From NCBI GenBank assembly GCA_007922195.1, contig ML681991.1, forward strand, positions 42,486,905 through 42,550,904: a stretch of 64,000 bases of DNA. Direction: 5' to 3'. The position numbers and the translations under genes are program-made. This document shows, piece by piece, positions 48,136-59,895 of the stretch; the first letter of the stretch is position 1; each line of letters starts with the position of its first letter. The stretch comes from Podocnemis expansa (lineage: Eukaryota > Chordata > Testudines > Podocnemididae). Below the pieces are notes generated by a model. It made no database searches and was not told the DNA's origin. It saw only the letters and a list, made by a program, of their open reading frames with translations.

Positions 48136-48746
48136 TAGAGGAGGAAGGAAGTAGAACTTCAAGCCGCTCTCTTTTTGGGTCCATCCAGGGACCTAGAACT
48201 GCTCTGACTTACATTCTGCTTCCCACATCCCCTGGCATGGGGCCTGGACAACAAGCATTAGCAGAAGTGCACTGTATTCTCCCCACATCCCTTTCCACTT
48301 CAGCCTGTACTGTGTGCCAGAATTAGTAGGGTGACTGACTTCTGGGGAAGGCCCCTGTGCAAGTGGGACTGTCTGGGGGCTGCTAGTGTATTGACCATTG
48401 CATGCCTGCTTTTTACCCCCTGTGGGACACTGGAGCAGATCACGGTCATGTGTCAGGTGTGTGAGGCTTTAATTTCAACAGGTCCCTACAGCGTGGATAC
48501 AAAAACCTTTCCTGTTTCCCTGTCTACACACCACACAGGCTATGGCTAAGCTAAAGTATCCCTCCAGCATTATTACCTATGAAATGGCAGGAGAGATTTT
48601 ACTTCTTTCGTCACCGTTTTGTAGTTTCCAACAAATGAAGTGTCATGGGATGCACATCTACGTGTCACAAGGAGGCTGGATATTTCTACAGGGGTGCAGA
48701 ATAAATTGATGGGGCTGGGGGCTGCACTTAAACTCTTTTGAGCTTG

Positions 48747-49141
48747 GGGTATGTCTACACTGCACGCTTCCTTCTGCGGTGTGTTGTCCACGTGGCCTCT
48801 GCAGCAGTGCAGATGGGGAGGCATAGCTGAAAGGAGTAAAGACACACCTGAGGGGTGTGGGTAAGTTCTTGAGTGTGTATCTTACACAGCTGTCTACTAG
48901 CCCAACCTGTGCCTTCCAGTCTACATTGCCAGTGTTTCTGGCTCCCACCTGCCAGAGCTTTTCCACTCTGCAGGGAATGACTGGCTGTCAGGAAGACTGC
49001 TGCAGCAGGGAAAGACTCTGGTAGCAGTGCATTTCCCCACTGCCAGAGCTTGTCACTGCCTGGCAGGTGAAGCTGCACCATAACATGGTTGCATCCTGTT
49101 TTTCATTGCTGTTGCCACTGATGTGTACTGTAGATGTAGCC
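48747..49141. mobile_element. MITE (395 bp) with GGGTATGTCTACACTGCA ends
   Basis: Left GGGTATGTCTACACTGCACG; reverse complement of the right end GGCTACATCTACAGTACACA. Flanks are TTG and TTA, compatible with a decayed 3 bp TWA-type duplication. The interior has TCCACTCTGCAG and CACTGCCAGAGCTTGTC but no repeated palindrome array. Same terminal family as 33230-33583. Confidence 0.65.
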
Positions 49142-49230
49142 TTAGGTAGCCAAATAGCATTCCCTCATTACTTGGAATGTTCCCTTTACTAGCACTTAGG
49201 AAGTTAATGATAATGTCATAATTTTCAGCA

Positions 49231-49595
49231 TCTACATAGAACATGGAAGGGACCATGTGAGATCATCAAGTCCAGTCCTCTGCACTCATGGCAGGACCAA
49301 GTATCCTCTTTAGCCATCCCTGACAGGTGCTTGTCTAACCTGCTCTTAAACACTTCCAATGACGGAAACTCCCCAACCTGCCTAGGCAACTTATTCCAGT
49401 GATTAATCACCCTGACAATCAGGAATTTTTTCTTAATGCCCAACCTAAACCTCCCTTGCTGTAATTTAAGCCATTGCTGCTTGTCCTATCAGAGGCAGTT
49501 AAGGAGAACAGATTTTTCCCTCCTCCTTGTGACAGCCTTTTAGATAGTTGAAAACTTATGTCCCCTCTCGGTCTCCTTTTTTCCAGACTAACATG
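49231..49595 (-). mobile_element. CR1 LINE 3' fragment
   Basis: In plus orientation: ACATGGAAGGGACCATGTGAGATCATCAAGTCCAG, TCCCTGACAGGTGCTTGTCTAACCTGCTCTTAAACACTTCC, CCTAGGCAACTTATTCCAGTG, TTAATGCCCAACCTAAACCTCCC. These are the reverse complement of the CR1 3' coding end and UTR. Its minus translation includes VINHWNKLPRQVGEFPSLEV, matching the C-terminal part of CR1 ORF2. Confidence 0.85.
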
Positions 49596-49614
49596 TAGCA
49601 GGTGGCACTTCACT

Positions 49615-49745
49615 TTGCACCCTAGATTTCAAAGCACTTTGCAAAGGCGGGTGTTGCTTCCCCCTTTTCAGCTGAGGACACTAAGGTTGAGGGAGGTGAA
49701 ATGACCTGGCCAAGGTCACTCAGCAAGTCAGTTGCTGAGCCAGGA
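49615..49745 (+). repeat. SINE/LINE-tail fragment
   Basis: TTTCAAAGCACTTTGCAAAGGCGGG, CCCCTTTTCAGCTGAGGACACTAAGG, CCTGGCCAAGGTCACTCAGCAAGTCAGTTGCTGAGCCAGGAATAC. Same unit as at 4815-5010. Confidence 0.65.
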
Positions 49746-50292
49746 ATACAGAACACTGGACATGCTGGGTTACATTAGCTAAGGCCTGGTCTGGAAAGTT
49801 TTCACATGTGAGCTCTGTAATGTAGGTCAGCAGCTATGGCCTGTGAAATCTGCCACTAGTGAGTGTTTACATTTCACAGTATCTATTTTGCAAGATAATT
49901 GAAGTGAGAGGCTTGAAAATAAAAGCTACCAGTGGGGAAAGGCCTCTCCTCAGAATATTTCAGTATCCATCTTTTTCCTGCAGTAATGGAAGGAGACAGG
50001 TTCTTTGCAAGTTAAAGTTGAAATTCTTCACTCTGTCACGAAAGAGACAGGTCACTTTTGTTGTGGTAAAGATGACCTGATTGTGAGATCAGAGCAAACA
50101 AATTCTGCCAAGCCTTGGCCTCAAATTTATGAGTGTGCACAGTACCCCATGGGCTCCAAACTCTGTGCACAAAATGAGGATTGACACTGGAGACACAGGC
50201 ACTGAACAGAATGGCTGGTGACTGTGGGTGGTGGAAAAGCATTTCAAAGGGATGCTATATTGCAGCGGAGGTCCAAAGTCTGACTTGCTTTA

Positions 50293-50311
50293 ACAAACAA
50301 ACAAACAAACC
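50293..50311. repeat. (AACA)n microsatellite
   Basis: Short uninterrupted run of AACA/ACAA units. Confidence 0.9.
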
Positions 50312-51859
50312 ACCTCCCTGGTGCAAGAAATTTAAACAACTGAACATCTGCCACCTCGCATCCACTATTTTTGTGACGTCCCCCCACTGATGGCATGGCA
50401 GCATTCCCTGAACTTACAGTGGCACCAGCTGCATGTTGCACTTTCGATTAGCAGAGGGACAATGAGCAATCGCGAATGACAATCAAAGCTTTGGAGAATT
50501 AAAAAACGTGAACATCCAGAGATTTCATTCTGTTTGGAAAAACAAAGGTTCAACTAACAGAGGTCTGGATAATGGTGTTTGTGCTACATTTCTCCATAGC
50601 TGTGCTCAGATACCACTGAAGAACTCATAAAAACAAGGAAGTAAATACCAAGAGCGGCTTAATTTTTATATGTACCTGAAATAGCACTCTCCCTGTCTCC
50701 CAGGGGGCACCAAGAAGTCAGCAGAGAAAGCAACAATGAGATATAACCAACTTCAAAGGTGCTGCTACAAAGCAAAAGAATAAAACCTTCAGTGCCAAAG
50801 GGCAGTTAAAAAAAAGGTAATGGGATGAAATTACCAAGTGCTGGAGAGGACCTGTTAGATGGCATCCAGTCACTTGTCCCTAGGGGCACAGAGTAAGACT
50901 ATTTCCTACAGTATATTCTAGCATGGCCTTTTAACTCCACAAAGGAGAATGCAAGCAGAGCGGCTTCTCTACCTGCTGATCCCATCCCAAAGCCTTCATT
51001 GCACTTTCCCCAGCTCCCAAGTCAGCATGCACCTCCTCATTCTGGATGACACCTCTCCAGCATAGTTTTGCTTGTCAGGAAGCTGGGAGTTATGACAGCT
51101 TCTGCTGTCAGTTTTGATTAACATCTATTCTAGGCCTGTCAGTCAGGTAGCTTTCATCTCACAAATTCAGCTCATTGGACTATTCCCTTTAGCTCTTCAG
51201 TTCTTCATTCTCATGCTGTGCCTGCACAAGGTTTATAGATAGCCATCTGCAGGGCCAGGCATTACTAGGATGCCCCTTCTGGGCTGTTTATTATTTTAAT
51301 TTTGCTTTCCTTCCCCAGAGAGGTTCAGGAATTGCAGAAATGCAGCTGAACTCAAAGGAGGAAATCCTGACTGGGTTTGTGGGTGTGCTTGGTTGGAGAG
51401 GAAAAAGGAGGTTTATTTTTTCCTAAAGACTTGCTGATGTTTCAAGGAAAACTTTGAAGGTTAATTAAAAGGGTCAATGTCACAGAAATACTGATGAAAA
51501 TGGAAGGGCAGAGGAGCGTTTGGATTCCATGCCAATGCAGATGCAGGATTCCTGCACGCCACCATGGGTAGCTGTCTGACCATTAACCAGGATGGTAGCT
51601 AAGACAATAGTAGAGGTAGTAAACTGCTTACTTGCTGGAGTCAAGGACAAGCTGATTGTATGCTGGGGTAATGGGATGATTATTCTTTGTGTAACCCCCA
51701 ATATTATATAGTTGGTTAAGATGCAGGGCGTGAGGTGGGGAAATTTCTCCTTCCTCTGAAACATCAGGTATTGTCTGAAACATCTGGTATTGTCATTTAC
51801 TAGAACACAGGTTAGCTGGACCATGAATTTATGGGAAGAAATAATCAGCTGAACATGAC

Positions 51860-52440
51860 GTTTAGTGCCCAAAAGAGTGACTGGGATCCTGGGATGTACA
51901 AACTCGGGAATCTTGAACAGGTGCATTTGGCACTGTGGAATCCTGTGCCCCGTTCTGGTGCCCACAGTTCAAGAAGGATGTTGATAAATTGGAGAGGGTT
52001 CAAAGAACAACCACATGAATGATTAAAGGATTAGAAAAATCTACCTTACAGTGACAGATTCAGAGCTCAATCTATTTAGCTTAACAAAGAGAAGGGGTGA
52101 CTGGATTATAGTCTATAAGTGGCAATGTGGAGAACAAATAACAGCTCTACAGTGTAGCAGAGAATGATCGAACATGATCCAATAACTGGAAATTGAAGCT
52201 AGACTAATTTTGACGTGACATGAGGCACACATTGATAACACTGAGAGTAATTAAGCACTCTCATAGTTTACCAAGGGTCCTAACAGACCATCACCAACCA
52301 TTTTAAAATCAAGACTGGACATTTTTCCAGAAGACCTATTCCAGAAATTCTTGTGGGGCAGTTCTCTGGCCTTTGGTAGTATAGAAAAGGTCAGAGTAGA
52401 TGATCACAATGTTCTTGTTGGCCACGGAAGCAATGACCCG
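51860..52440 (+). mobile_element. L3-type CR1 LINE, 3' coding end and tail
   Basis: GACTGGGATCCTGGGATGTACAAACTCGGGAATCTTGAACAGG, CAGTTCAAGAAGGATGTTGATAAATTGGAGAGGGTTCAAAG, CAGAGCTCAATCTATTTAGCTTAACAAAGAGAAG, and GGGGCAGTTCTCTGGCC..GGTCAGAGTAGATGATCACAATG follow L3 order. The uninterrupted CTCAATCTATTTAGCTTAAC at about 52070 serves as the empty-site reference for the CR1 insertion at 31331. No open frame remains. Confidence 0.8.
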
Positions 52441-53099
52441 AATCCTCAATGGCAAATCTCAGATTTCTAGTTATGTATGTGCATGGCAGGGGAAAGTGGG
52501 GCTTGTAAACCAAAGAGACATTTTCCAGACACATCAGTACCAGAGATGGGAAGCCTGATGAGTTCTTTCTGGGGTGGACCCCTCCTTCAGTGTGAGTTGC
52601 ACTGCTCTTCCTGAGAGCACTTCCAGCTCCTCTAAGGGGCTCTGGGTGCTGGCCACAAGCAACAAAGCATAAGCATCAACCAGAGCATGCTCTAGCAGTC
52701 TGAGCTGCCCCCCAGGCCTGCTCTTCTCTGGCCCAGACACCTTAGCTTCAGAGATCTAGTCCAACCCCTCTTATACTTCTATACTGGTGCTAACTGGACA
52801 CCCCTGATTTAACCTTAGAGTGACTCGTTGGAAATACCCTCTGCATCCTGACAGGGAGCATTTGTACCCAGCATCTCAACAGAAGATCCCTGTACCTCAT
52901 GCCTGGGCCATACCTCTGCCAGGCTATCACACGGACACACTTCGTCCACAGGTCTAATACTGTCATAAAGATGGGTGTAGAAATAGCTGGATGGAAGCCA
53001 CAGTGCACAGTCAGTGTAAATCCCTCAAAACAGAATCATTTTAAGGCCTACAGTCTCTTTTTTCACACCTAAAAAAAAAACGCTTTGGTTCATCATATT

Positions 53100-53625
53100 T
53101 CATGCAACTGCTACCTGCTTTGTCCCTTTCCTGTCTCCCCTTTAATGTGTGAAGTTGGACATCATTTGTCAAATTAACTTGGTGCTTTGAAGAGCATGAA
53201 GGCTGCTGCTGTGCTGGGATCGTTTATCGGACAGGCCCTTCACTGGGTATTGAACACTACGCCTCATGCGGGATGCATCAAATAGCTGGAGAAAATTCTC
53301 TTCAAATCCTCTGCTAGTTTCCCTTTTGAAGCACAATCATAAATGCGGCTGTTTTTTTTCTCTGAGCCACAACTGGAAATATTTTCCTACTCAGATTGTC
53401 TGCAGCTGAGATGGGTTCTCCTTCTCCTTTGAGTCTGTTTCTAACTCATCTGGCTCAATGGTCATCTAATTTGTGAAGCTTCAGGTTTTATCACTAATAA
53501 TTTCCAAGGTTACTGCTCAAAGCTGTCCTCTTGTTTAAAAAGCCTGGGATAGTCTGGTCTCAGCTGTTTCCACCTCACTGGCCACAAAGCATTCTGTGTC
53601 TCCACCTAAATCAAAAGTGACTTCC
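53100..53625. other. Unique intronic block, possible conserved non-coding element
   Basis: No repeat signature. It has features often seen in constrained non-coding DNA: ATTTGTCAAATTAAC, ATAAATGCGGCTGTTTTTTTTC, ATCTAATTTGTGAAGC and TATCACTAATAATTTCC, with balanced composition and no CR1 or MITE insertion. This is an impression only. Confidence 0.25.
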
Positions 53626-53674
53626 ACAGAATCATAGATTATGGGTGGAAAGGACCTCAGGAGGTCATTTAGGT

Positions 53675-53778
53675 CAGTGTTTCTCAATGACTGGTCCTTG
53701 GGATCTCCCTGACAGCCTACACATGGCTTAGGAAAGCAGAACGCTGGTCCCTGGTGTCAGAAAGGTTGAGAAACTTTG
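53675..53778. mobile_element. hAT-type MITE (104 bp) inside CR1
   Basis: CAGTGTTTCTCAATG on the left and GTTGAGAAACTTTG on the right. The host CR1 string AGGTCATCTAGTCCAACCC is split, with ATTTAGGT before and ATCTAGTC after, an old 8 bp duplication matching at 5 of 8 positions. Confidence 0.7.
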
Positions 53779-54717
53779 ATCTAGTCCAACCCTTGCTGAA
53801 AGCAGGACCAACCCCAACTAAACCTTCCCAGCCAGGGCTTTGCCAAACCGTTTCTTAAAAACTGCCAAGAATGGAGATTCCACCATGTCCTAGGTAATCC
53901 ATTCCAGCACCTCATCACCCTCATAGTGAGCTTTTTTCCTCTAATATCCAATGTAGACCTTACTCCCTGCAGCTTGAGACTATTGCTCCTTGTTCTGTCA
54001 TCTGCCATGACTGAGAACAGCCTAGCTTCATCCTCCTTGGAACTCCCATTCAGGTAGATAAAGGCTGCAATCAAATCCCGCCCCATTGTTCTGTTCTTCA
54101 GGCTAAGCAAGGCCAGTTCCCTCAGTCTCTCCTCCTAAGTCATGTGCTTCAACGCCTAATTAGTTTTGTTGCCCTCTTCTGAACTCTTTCCAATTTGTCC
54201 TCATCCTTTCTGTGGTGTGTGTGTGTGGGAACTGGACAGAGCACTCCAGATGTGGCCTCATTGGCACCAAATAAAGGGAATAAACACATCACTTGATCTG
54301 CTGGCAATGCTCATACTAATGCAGTTCAATATACTGTTAGTCTTTTTGGAAATAAGGAGACACTGCTCTCATACAGTTTGTTCACTATAACCCTCCATGT
54401 CCTTTTCTGATGAACTGCTGCCTAGCCAGTCAGTCCCCAGACTGTAGCAGTGCATGGGAGTCTTCTTTTCTAAGTACAGGACTTTGCACTTGTCCTTGTT
54501 GAACCTCATCAGGTTTTTTGTTCTCCTTTTTTTTTTTCTTTTTTGTGGGGGGGGGGGGGACAGGACGGGACGGGGACCTGATCTTCTAATTTGTCTAAAT
54601 CACTCAATATCCTATCTCTGCCCTTCATTGTATCTACCACTCTCTCAACCCAATTTTAATGTCATCTGCAAATTTGCTAAGGGTACACTCTATCTCATCC
54701 TCCACATCATTAATGAA

Positions 54718-54920
54718 TTCCAAAGGGGTTGATGTGTTAGACTAGTTCAGCAAAACAAGCAAGGAATCCTGTGGCACTTTTAAAGACTAACAAATTTATT
54801 TTTCACATGAGCTTTTGTGGGCAAAGTCCCACTTGATGAAGTGGGACTTTGACCACAAAAGCTTATGCGAAAAATAAATGCTTTAGTCTTTAGAGTGCCA
54901 CCAAACTCCTCTTTTGCTTT
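54718..54920 (+). repeat. Foldback repeat (203 bp) inserted into CR1 with 12 bp duplication
   Basis: Starts TTCCAAAGGGGTTGATGTGTTAGACTAGTTCAGCAAAAC. The centre is the hairpin CCCACTTGATGAAGTGGG, with arms CACATGAGCTTTTGTGGGCAAAGT and ACTTTGACCACAAAAGCTTATGCG. The right end is truncated relative to the family. Flanks are ATCATTAATGAA (54706-54717) and ATCATTAATAAA (54921-54932), 11 of 12 identical. Confidence 0.8.
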
Positions 54921-55672
54921 ATCATTAATAAAGATGTTAAACAAAATTGGTCCCAGCACCAACCTCTGTGGCACTCCACTTGCTACTGATTGACAACTAG
55001 ACATTGATCTGTTGATCATTATCCACTGAGCACAATGATGTAATCAGCTTTCTATCCATCCTATAGTCCACTCATCAACCCATACCTCTGTAGTTTGCTG
55101 GCAAGAGAACTCTGGGAGACCATATCAAAGGCTTTGCTAAAGTCAAGGTATATCATTTCCATTGCTTTCCCCACACCCACAGAGCCAGTCATTTCATCTT
55201 AGAAGGCAATCTTTAAAACCTTAAAATATGACAGTTCAAAACAGCTTTTGCTTTTTAAAGAAATACTTCTTTGTTGTTGTTTACAGATAATTTCTCACTC
55301 TGCTTCACTTCCCTCTAACTTAATTGCATGTGTATTCCATTCCACTGCGGCTGGCCATTAATATTTAGACCAGGAAATGTGTTTTTTCTGTTTACCTAAG
55401 TAAACACGACAGGTAGTTAATGGGTCAGTCAGTATACCAGATTTTCCTTTGCTTCTCAGCACTCTGTCAGGGGAATAATTTACAATGATGCTGAGCAGGA
55501 TCTACTAACTCACTTGTCATGCCAGCAAAAGTATGCCAGAATGGCTCCCACCGTCTAGTCCGCACAGCCAACACTGCAACGCCAACGTACTGGTAGCCAC
55601 ATTCTCTGCAGAGCACTGGAAATCAGATTGCCAAGCTGCCAGAGATGTTTAGCAAATCTGCACCCCACTCCT

Positions 55673-55673
<1 letters not shown>

Positions 55674-55718
<45 letters not shown>
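55674..55718. repeat. (CA)22 microsatellite
   Basis: 45 bases of uninterrupted CA dinucleotide; long enough to be polymorphic. Confidence 0.97.
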
Positions 55719-55720
<2 letters not shown>

Positions 55721-56917
55721 GAAGTGACTCTGTAAATGGGAAGTGCATACCATCTCTTTATAAGGGACTGAAGCTGAAAAGATATTTATGCTAAAGGAGA
55801 AGACGTATCTATTTTCTAAGTCCAGAGCATAGGATGGGTTAAAAACAGGCTGCTGGTTTGCCCAACTTGGCTGGTGGGTTTGGCAGAGGAAGTGGGGAGC
55901 CCCAGTCAGTCTCCTCCTCCTATTCATACCTCTTCTGTAGAAGTTAGGTCTGGGAACCAAACCTGTTGTTATGCTAATAACTGCTACAGGTCCTCGCTCT
56001 ACTGGCACATGCAAACCCAGAGTTTTCACAAAGGCAGGCCAGAGCCCTGCATAATGCAGTCTCATTCGTAAAGCACCTCATTACGTAAACATGCCAAGAC
56101 TCTGCACATTAGAAAGCTCTCAGCCCATATCTTCATTTGGCTCCTTCCCTTCTGCCCGCAGAACCAGGACTGAGACAGCACTTATTCACTCAATTGTTCT
56201 GGTCCAATTGATTCCAGCGGAGAGTGAGTAAATGGCAGACTCTCTTCATTAAGCCTCTGCCATTTGGCAGGGAAGAAGCACTGTGTTATGTTTTATGGCT
56301 CTGGTGCTCTCCTCCCTAGCTATCATCATGGAAATGAAGCTTGTATTTCTCTGAAGGCACAGAGAGCTAGACTGAGCTGAAAGTGCAGGAGTGCATGCAG
56401 GCACAGGCACAATGAGAGCACCTTGCATCAGCTGCCCTTTCTCGCCTTTGGGGGTGCAGTGCACCTTCCATCCACTTCCAGGTGGCTCTGTGGATGGCCC
56501 TGCCCTCTGTCTCTTGGGGAGCAGTAAAGAAGGCAAGACTAAAGCTTTCAGGAGTCTTGATCCCACTCATTCTTTCAGGAGGGGAATGCAGACCTCCTGG
56601 GGTATTTAGGAATTGGGACAGAAATCCTCCTGAGAGCACTTGGATTTATACCTTCAAGAGAAGGGAAAGTAAGAAACTGAGTTCCTGCTCTGGCTTCTTA
56701 TACAACATCCCCTAGGGAAGATCTGGGACTTCCATGTCTAGGAAGGATGGAAACTTCTGTGGCTGGTTTGCATGGCTAACACACAAACCAAGCAATAATC
56801 CCAGGATAATGTGCTGCAAGCAGGGCACAACCAAAGTCTTGCTTTGCATTGATTTTTCTTGTCTCCTTCAGCTGGCAGGCAGAACTGACAATGGTCCAAG
56901 CCGTATCGGCCATCAAA

Positions 56918-57195
56918 TGGCAGGTCTACCCTAGAAGCATGACATGGGCACAGATGCCCTGCTGTAGCACACCTGATGAAGACACTGTCTGCTGATGGGA
57001 GAGCATTCTCCCATTGGCATAATTACTCCCCCTCCATGAAGTGAGGCAGCGATATTGGAGAGAGTGTCTCCCCCGACATAGCACTGGTGTGCACAGCACT
57101 TATGTCTCTGCATCTTGTGTTGAGCAGGGGAGTGTCTTTTTCACACCCCTGATGACACAAGTTTAATCAACTTAAGGGTCAGTGTAGACCTGCCC
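56918..57195. mobile_element. MITE (about 278 bp) of the GGCAGGTCTACAC family
   Basis: Left TGGCAGGTCTACCCTAGAAG; reverse complement of the right end GGGCAGGTCTACACTGACCC. The subterminal right part has TCACACCCCTGATG and AGTTTAATCAACTTAAG, as in the family of 2943-3180. Flanks AAA/TAA could be a 3 bp duplication. It abuts the CR1 that starts at about 57213. Confidence 0.65.
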
Positions 57196-57212
57196 TAAGT
57201 CATCAGTTCAGG

Positions 57213-59895
57213 AAGGACAGGCAGGGAAGGAAAGGGGGAGGAGTAGCACTATATGTAAAGGAGCTCTATGACTGCTCAGAGCTTCATTATGAAAGTGGAA
57301 ACAAGCCAGTTGAAAGTCTGTGGGTTAAGTTTAGAGGGGAGAGCAACAAGGGGGATGTTGTGGTAGGTGTCTGCTACAGACCACCAGATCAGAAGGAGGA
57401 GGTGGATGAGGCATTCTATGGACAACTGACAGAAGTTTCTAGAGCACAGGCCCTGGTTCTCATGGGGGACTTCAATTACCCTGACATCTGCTGGGAGGCC
57501 AATACAGCAGTGCACAGGCAATCCAGGAAGTTTCTGGAGAGTGTTGAGGACAACTTCCTGGTACAAATGCTGGAGCAACCAACGAGGGGCCTTGCGCCTC
57601 TCGATCTGCTGCTCACAAATAGAGAAGAATTTATCAGGGAAGTAGAGGTCAATGGCAGCCTGGGTAGCAGTGACCATGAAATGATTGAGTTCAAGTTGAT
57701 GATTAAAGGAAAGAAGGAAAGAAGCAAAACACAGACCCTGGACTTCAGAAAAGCAGATTTTGTCTCCCTCAGGGAACTGATGGGCAGGATCCCTTGGGAG
57801 GCTGATCTGAAGGGGAAAGGGGTCCAAGAGAGTTGGGTGCATTTTAAAGAAACCCTGCTAAGGGCACAGGAAGATACAATTCCGATAAGGAGAAAGCACA
57901 GCAAATGTGGAAGGCGCCCACTGTGGCTTAACAGAGAGCTCTGCACTGAGCTGAAGCATAAAAAGGACGCTTACAGGAAGTGGAAGCTAGGACAGATGAC
58001 TAAGGAGGCATATAAAGACATTGCTCGGGACTGCAGGGATAAAATCAGAAAGGCCAAAGGACAAATGGAGTTGCGACTAGCAAGGGATGTGAAGGATAAC
58101 AGGAAGGGGTTCTACAAGTATATCAATAACAAGAAGAGGATCAGGGATGGTGTAGGTCCCTTACTGAATGGGGCAGGCATCCTCGTGACAGAGGATGAGG
58201 AAAAAGCTGAAGTGCTCAATGCTTTTTTTAGTTCAGTTTTCACAAGCAAGGTCAGCTCCCAGCCCACTACACTAGGTACGGGGGACTGGGGAGAAGAAGA
58301 GAGGCCCTTGGTGACAGAAGGTCAGGTTAGGGACTGCTTAAAGAAACTAGATGTGCACAAGTCCATGGGGCCGGATGAACTGCATCCGAGGGTGCTGAGG
58401 GAGCTGGCTGATGAGATAGCAGTACCGTTGGCCATTATCTTTGAAAACTCGTGGCGAACGGGGGAGGTGCCAGAGGACTGGAAAAAAGCAAATATAGTAC
58501 CTATCTTCAAGAAAGGCAAAAAGGAGGATCCAGGGAATTACAGACCTGTCAGCCTCACCTCAATCCCTGGAAAAATCATGGAGCAGCTTCTCAAAGAATC
58601 CATCCTGAAACACTTGGAGGAACGTAGAGTAATCAGGAACAGTCAGCATGGATTTACCAAGGGTAAATCATGCCTGACCAACCTCATCACCTTCTATGAT
58701 GAGATGACTGGATTTGTGGATGCGGGAAGAGCCGTTGATGTGATATACCTTGACTTTAGCAAGGCTTTTGATACGGTTTCCCACAGCATTCTCATTGGCA
58801 AATTAAGGAAGTATGGGTTAGATGCGTGGACTGTAAGGTGGATAGAAAACTGGCTAGAACAACGGTTTCAGCGTGTAGGAATCAATGGCTCCATGTCAAG
58901 TTGGCAGGCAGTAACAAGTGGTGTGCCCCAGGGGTCGGTCCTGGGGCCAGTTCTGTTCAATGTTTTCATTAATGATCTGGATGATGGGATAGATTGCACA
59001 CTTAGTAAGTTTGCAGAGGATACCAAACTGGGGGGAACGGTAGACACCCTAGAGGGCAGAGACAGGATTCAGGGAGACCTAGACAAACTGGAGCAGTGGG
59101 CCAAGAGGAATCTCATGAGGTTCAACAAGGATAAGTGTAAAATCCTGCACTTGGGACGAAAAAACCCCATGTACTGCTACAGGCTGGGGAGTGATCAGCT
59201 AAATAGCAGCACTGGAGAAAAGGACCTGGGAGTCCTGGTGGATGGGAAGCTGGATATGAGTCAGCAGTGTGCTCTTGCTGCCAAAAAGGCCAATGGCATA
59301 CTGGGCTGCATCAGAAGAAGTGTTACCAGCAGATCGAGGGATGTGATCATTCCCCTCTATTCTGCACTAGTGAGGCCACATCTGGAATACTGTGTCCAGT
59401 TTTGGGCTCCCCACTACAAAAAGGACATGGACAAATTAGAGAGAGTCCAGAGGAGGGCAACCAAAATGATCAAAGGGCTGGAGCACAAGCCCTATGAAGA
59501 AAGACTGAAGGAACTAGGCTTATTTAGCCTGCAGAAGAGAAGACTGAGGGGGGATTTGATAGCAACCTTCAACTACTTGAAGGGTTGCTCCAAGGAGGAG
59601 GGAGCTCGACTGTTCTCGGTAGTAACAGAGGGCAGAACGAGAAGCAATGGCTTCAAGTTACAGCTGGGGCGGTCCAGGCTGGATATTAGGAAAAACTTCC
59701 TTACTAGGCGAGTGGTGAAGCATTGGAATAAGTTGCCTAGGGAGGTGGTGGAATCTCCATCTCTGGAGGTGTTCAAGTCCCAGCTGGACAAAACACTGAC
59801 TGGGATGATCTAATGGGAGTGGTCCTGCTTTTTTTGGCAGGGGGTTGGACTAGATGACCTTGTGGGGTCCCTTCCAACCCTATGATTCTATGATC
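57213..59895 (+). mobile_element. CR1 LINE, 5' truncated, with long open ORF2 and intact 3' end
   Basis: A CR1 retrotransposon copy of about 2.7 kb. Homology begins inside the endonuclease domain ([16 protein letters not shown] at about 57216), so ORF1 and the first part of the endonuclease are missing. It runs through the RT and the C-terminal region and a short 3' UTR with GGGGGTTGGACTAGATGACC, ending in the CR1-type tail CCTATGATTCTATGATC. It is by far the best-preserved repeat in the window. 5' truncation is the usual outcome of LINE target-primed integration. No clear target-site duplication was seen. Confidence 0.93.
57216..59813 (+). CDS. CR1 ORF2 (endonuclease C-terminal part and reverse transcriptase), open but 5' truncated
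   Basis: The frame is open from about 57213 to the stop ending at 59813; the first Met is at 57360, giving 817 residues, though that Met is internal to the family's protein. Residues counted from it: endonuclease motifs [10 protein letters not shown] (about 37-46) and [10 protein letters not shown] (about 101-110); RT palm and finger motifs [21 protein letters not shown] and [23 protein letters not shown] (about residue 463), [16 protein letters not shown] (about 520) and FAEDTKLGG (about 551-559). The family's FADD is read here as FAED (GAG at 59016-59018, residue 553), replacing one of the paired catalytic aspartates. The C-terminal region [20 protein letters not shown] and [21 protein letters not shown] is typical of CR1. 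Probably catalytically dead, and non-autonomous in any case because of the missing 5' part. Confidence 0.9.
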   Translation, partial: DRQGRKGGGVALYVKELYDCSELHYESGNKPVESLWVKFRGESNKGDVVVGVCYRPPDQKEEVDEAFYGQLTEVSRAQALVLMGDFNYPDICWEANTAVHRQSRKFLESVEDNFLVQMLEQPTRGLAPLDLLLTNREEFIREVEVNGSLGSSDHEMIEFKLMIKGKKERSKTQTLDFRKADFVSLRELMGRIPWEADLKGKGVQESWVHFKETLLRAQEDTIPIRRKHSKCGRRPLWLNRELCTELKHKKDAYRKWKLGQMTKEAYKDIARDCRDKIRKAKGQMELRLARDVKDNRKGFYKYINNKKRIRDGVGPLLNGAGILVTEDEEKAEVLNAFFSSVFTSKVSSQPTTLGTGDWGEEERPLVTEGQVRDCLKKLDVHKSMGPDELHPRVLRELADEIAVPLAIIFENSWRTGEVPEDWKKANIVPIFKKGKKEDPGNYRPVSLTSIPGKIMEQLLKESILKHLEERRVIRNSQHGFTKGKSCLTNLITFYDEMTGFVDAGRAVDVIYLDFSKAFDTVSHSILIGKLRKYGLDAWTVRWIENWLEQRFQRVGINGSMSSWQAVTSGVPQGSVLGPVLFNVFINDLDDGIDCTLSKFAEDTKLGGTVDTLEGRDRIQGDLDKLEQWAKRNLMRFNKDKCKILHLGRKNPMYCYRLGSDQLNSSTGEKDLGVLVDGKLDMSQQCALAAKKANGILGCIRRSVTSRSRDVIIPLYSALVRPHLEYCVQFWAPHYKKDMDKLERVQRRATKMIKGLEHKPYEERLKELGLFSLQKRRLRGDLIATFNYLKGCSKEEGARLFSVVTEGRTRSNGFKLQLGRSRLDIRKNFLTRRVVKHWNKLPREVVESPSLEVFKSQLDKTLTGMI

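Larger units (their letters stand above)
53629..55211 (-). mobile_element. CR1 LINE, antisense, carrying two nested inserts
   Basis: Runs from the 3' tail (ACAGAATCATAGATTATGGG) to the [11 protein letters not shown] region (AAGGCTTTGCTAAAGTCAAGGTATATCATTTCC near 55128-55160). Within it lie a 104 bp hAT-type MITE (53675-53778) and a 203 bp foldback repeat (54718-54920). A poly-T/poly-G tract (about 54529-54559) sits at a point where the CR1 text is also disturbed. Multiple stops; not functional. Confidence 0.8.

Noticed and set aside
51480..51965. 161-codon minus ORF
   Set aside because: Partly antisense to an L3 copy; no recognisable domain.
55649..56065. 138-codon minus ORF ending in a Cys-Val run
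   Set aside because: The repetitive end is translation of the (CA)n microsatellite; the rest has no family likeness.
57276..57842. 188-codon minus ORF opposite CR1
   Set aside because: Antisense shadow of the CR1 ORF2 endonuclease region; no independent family likeness.
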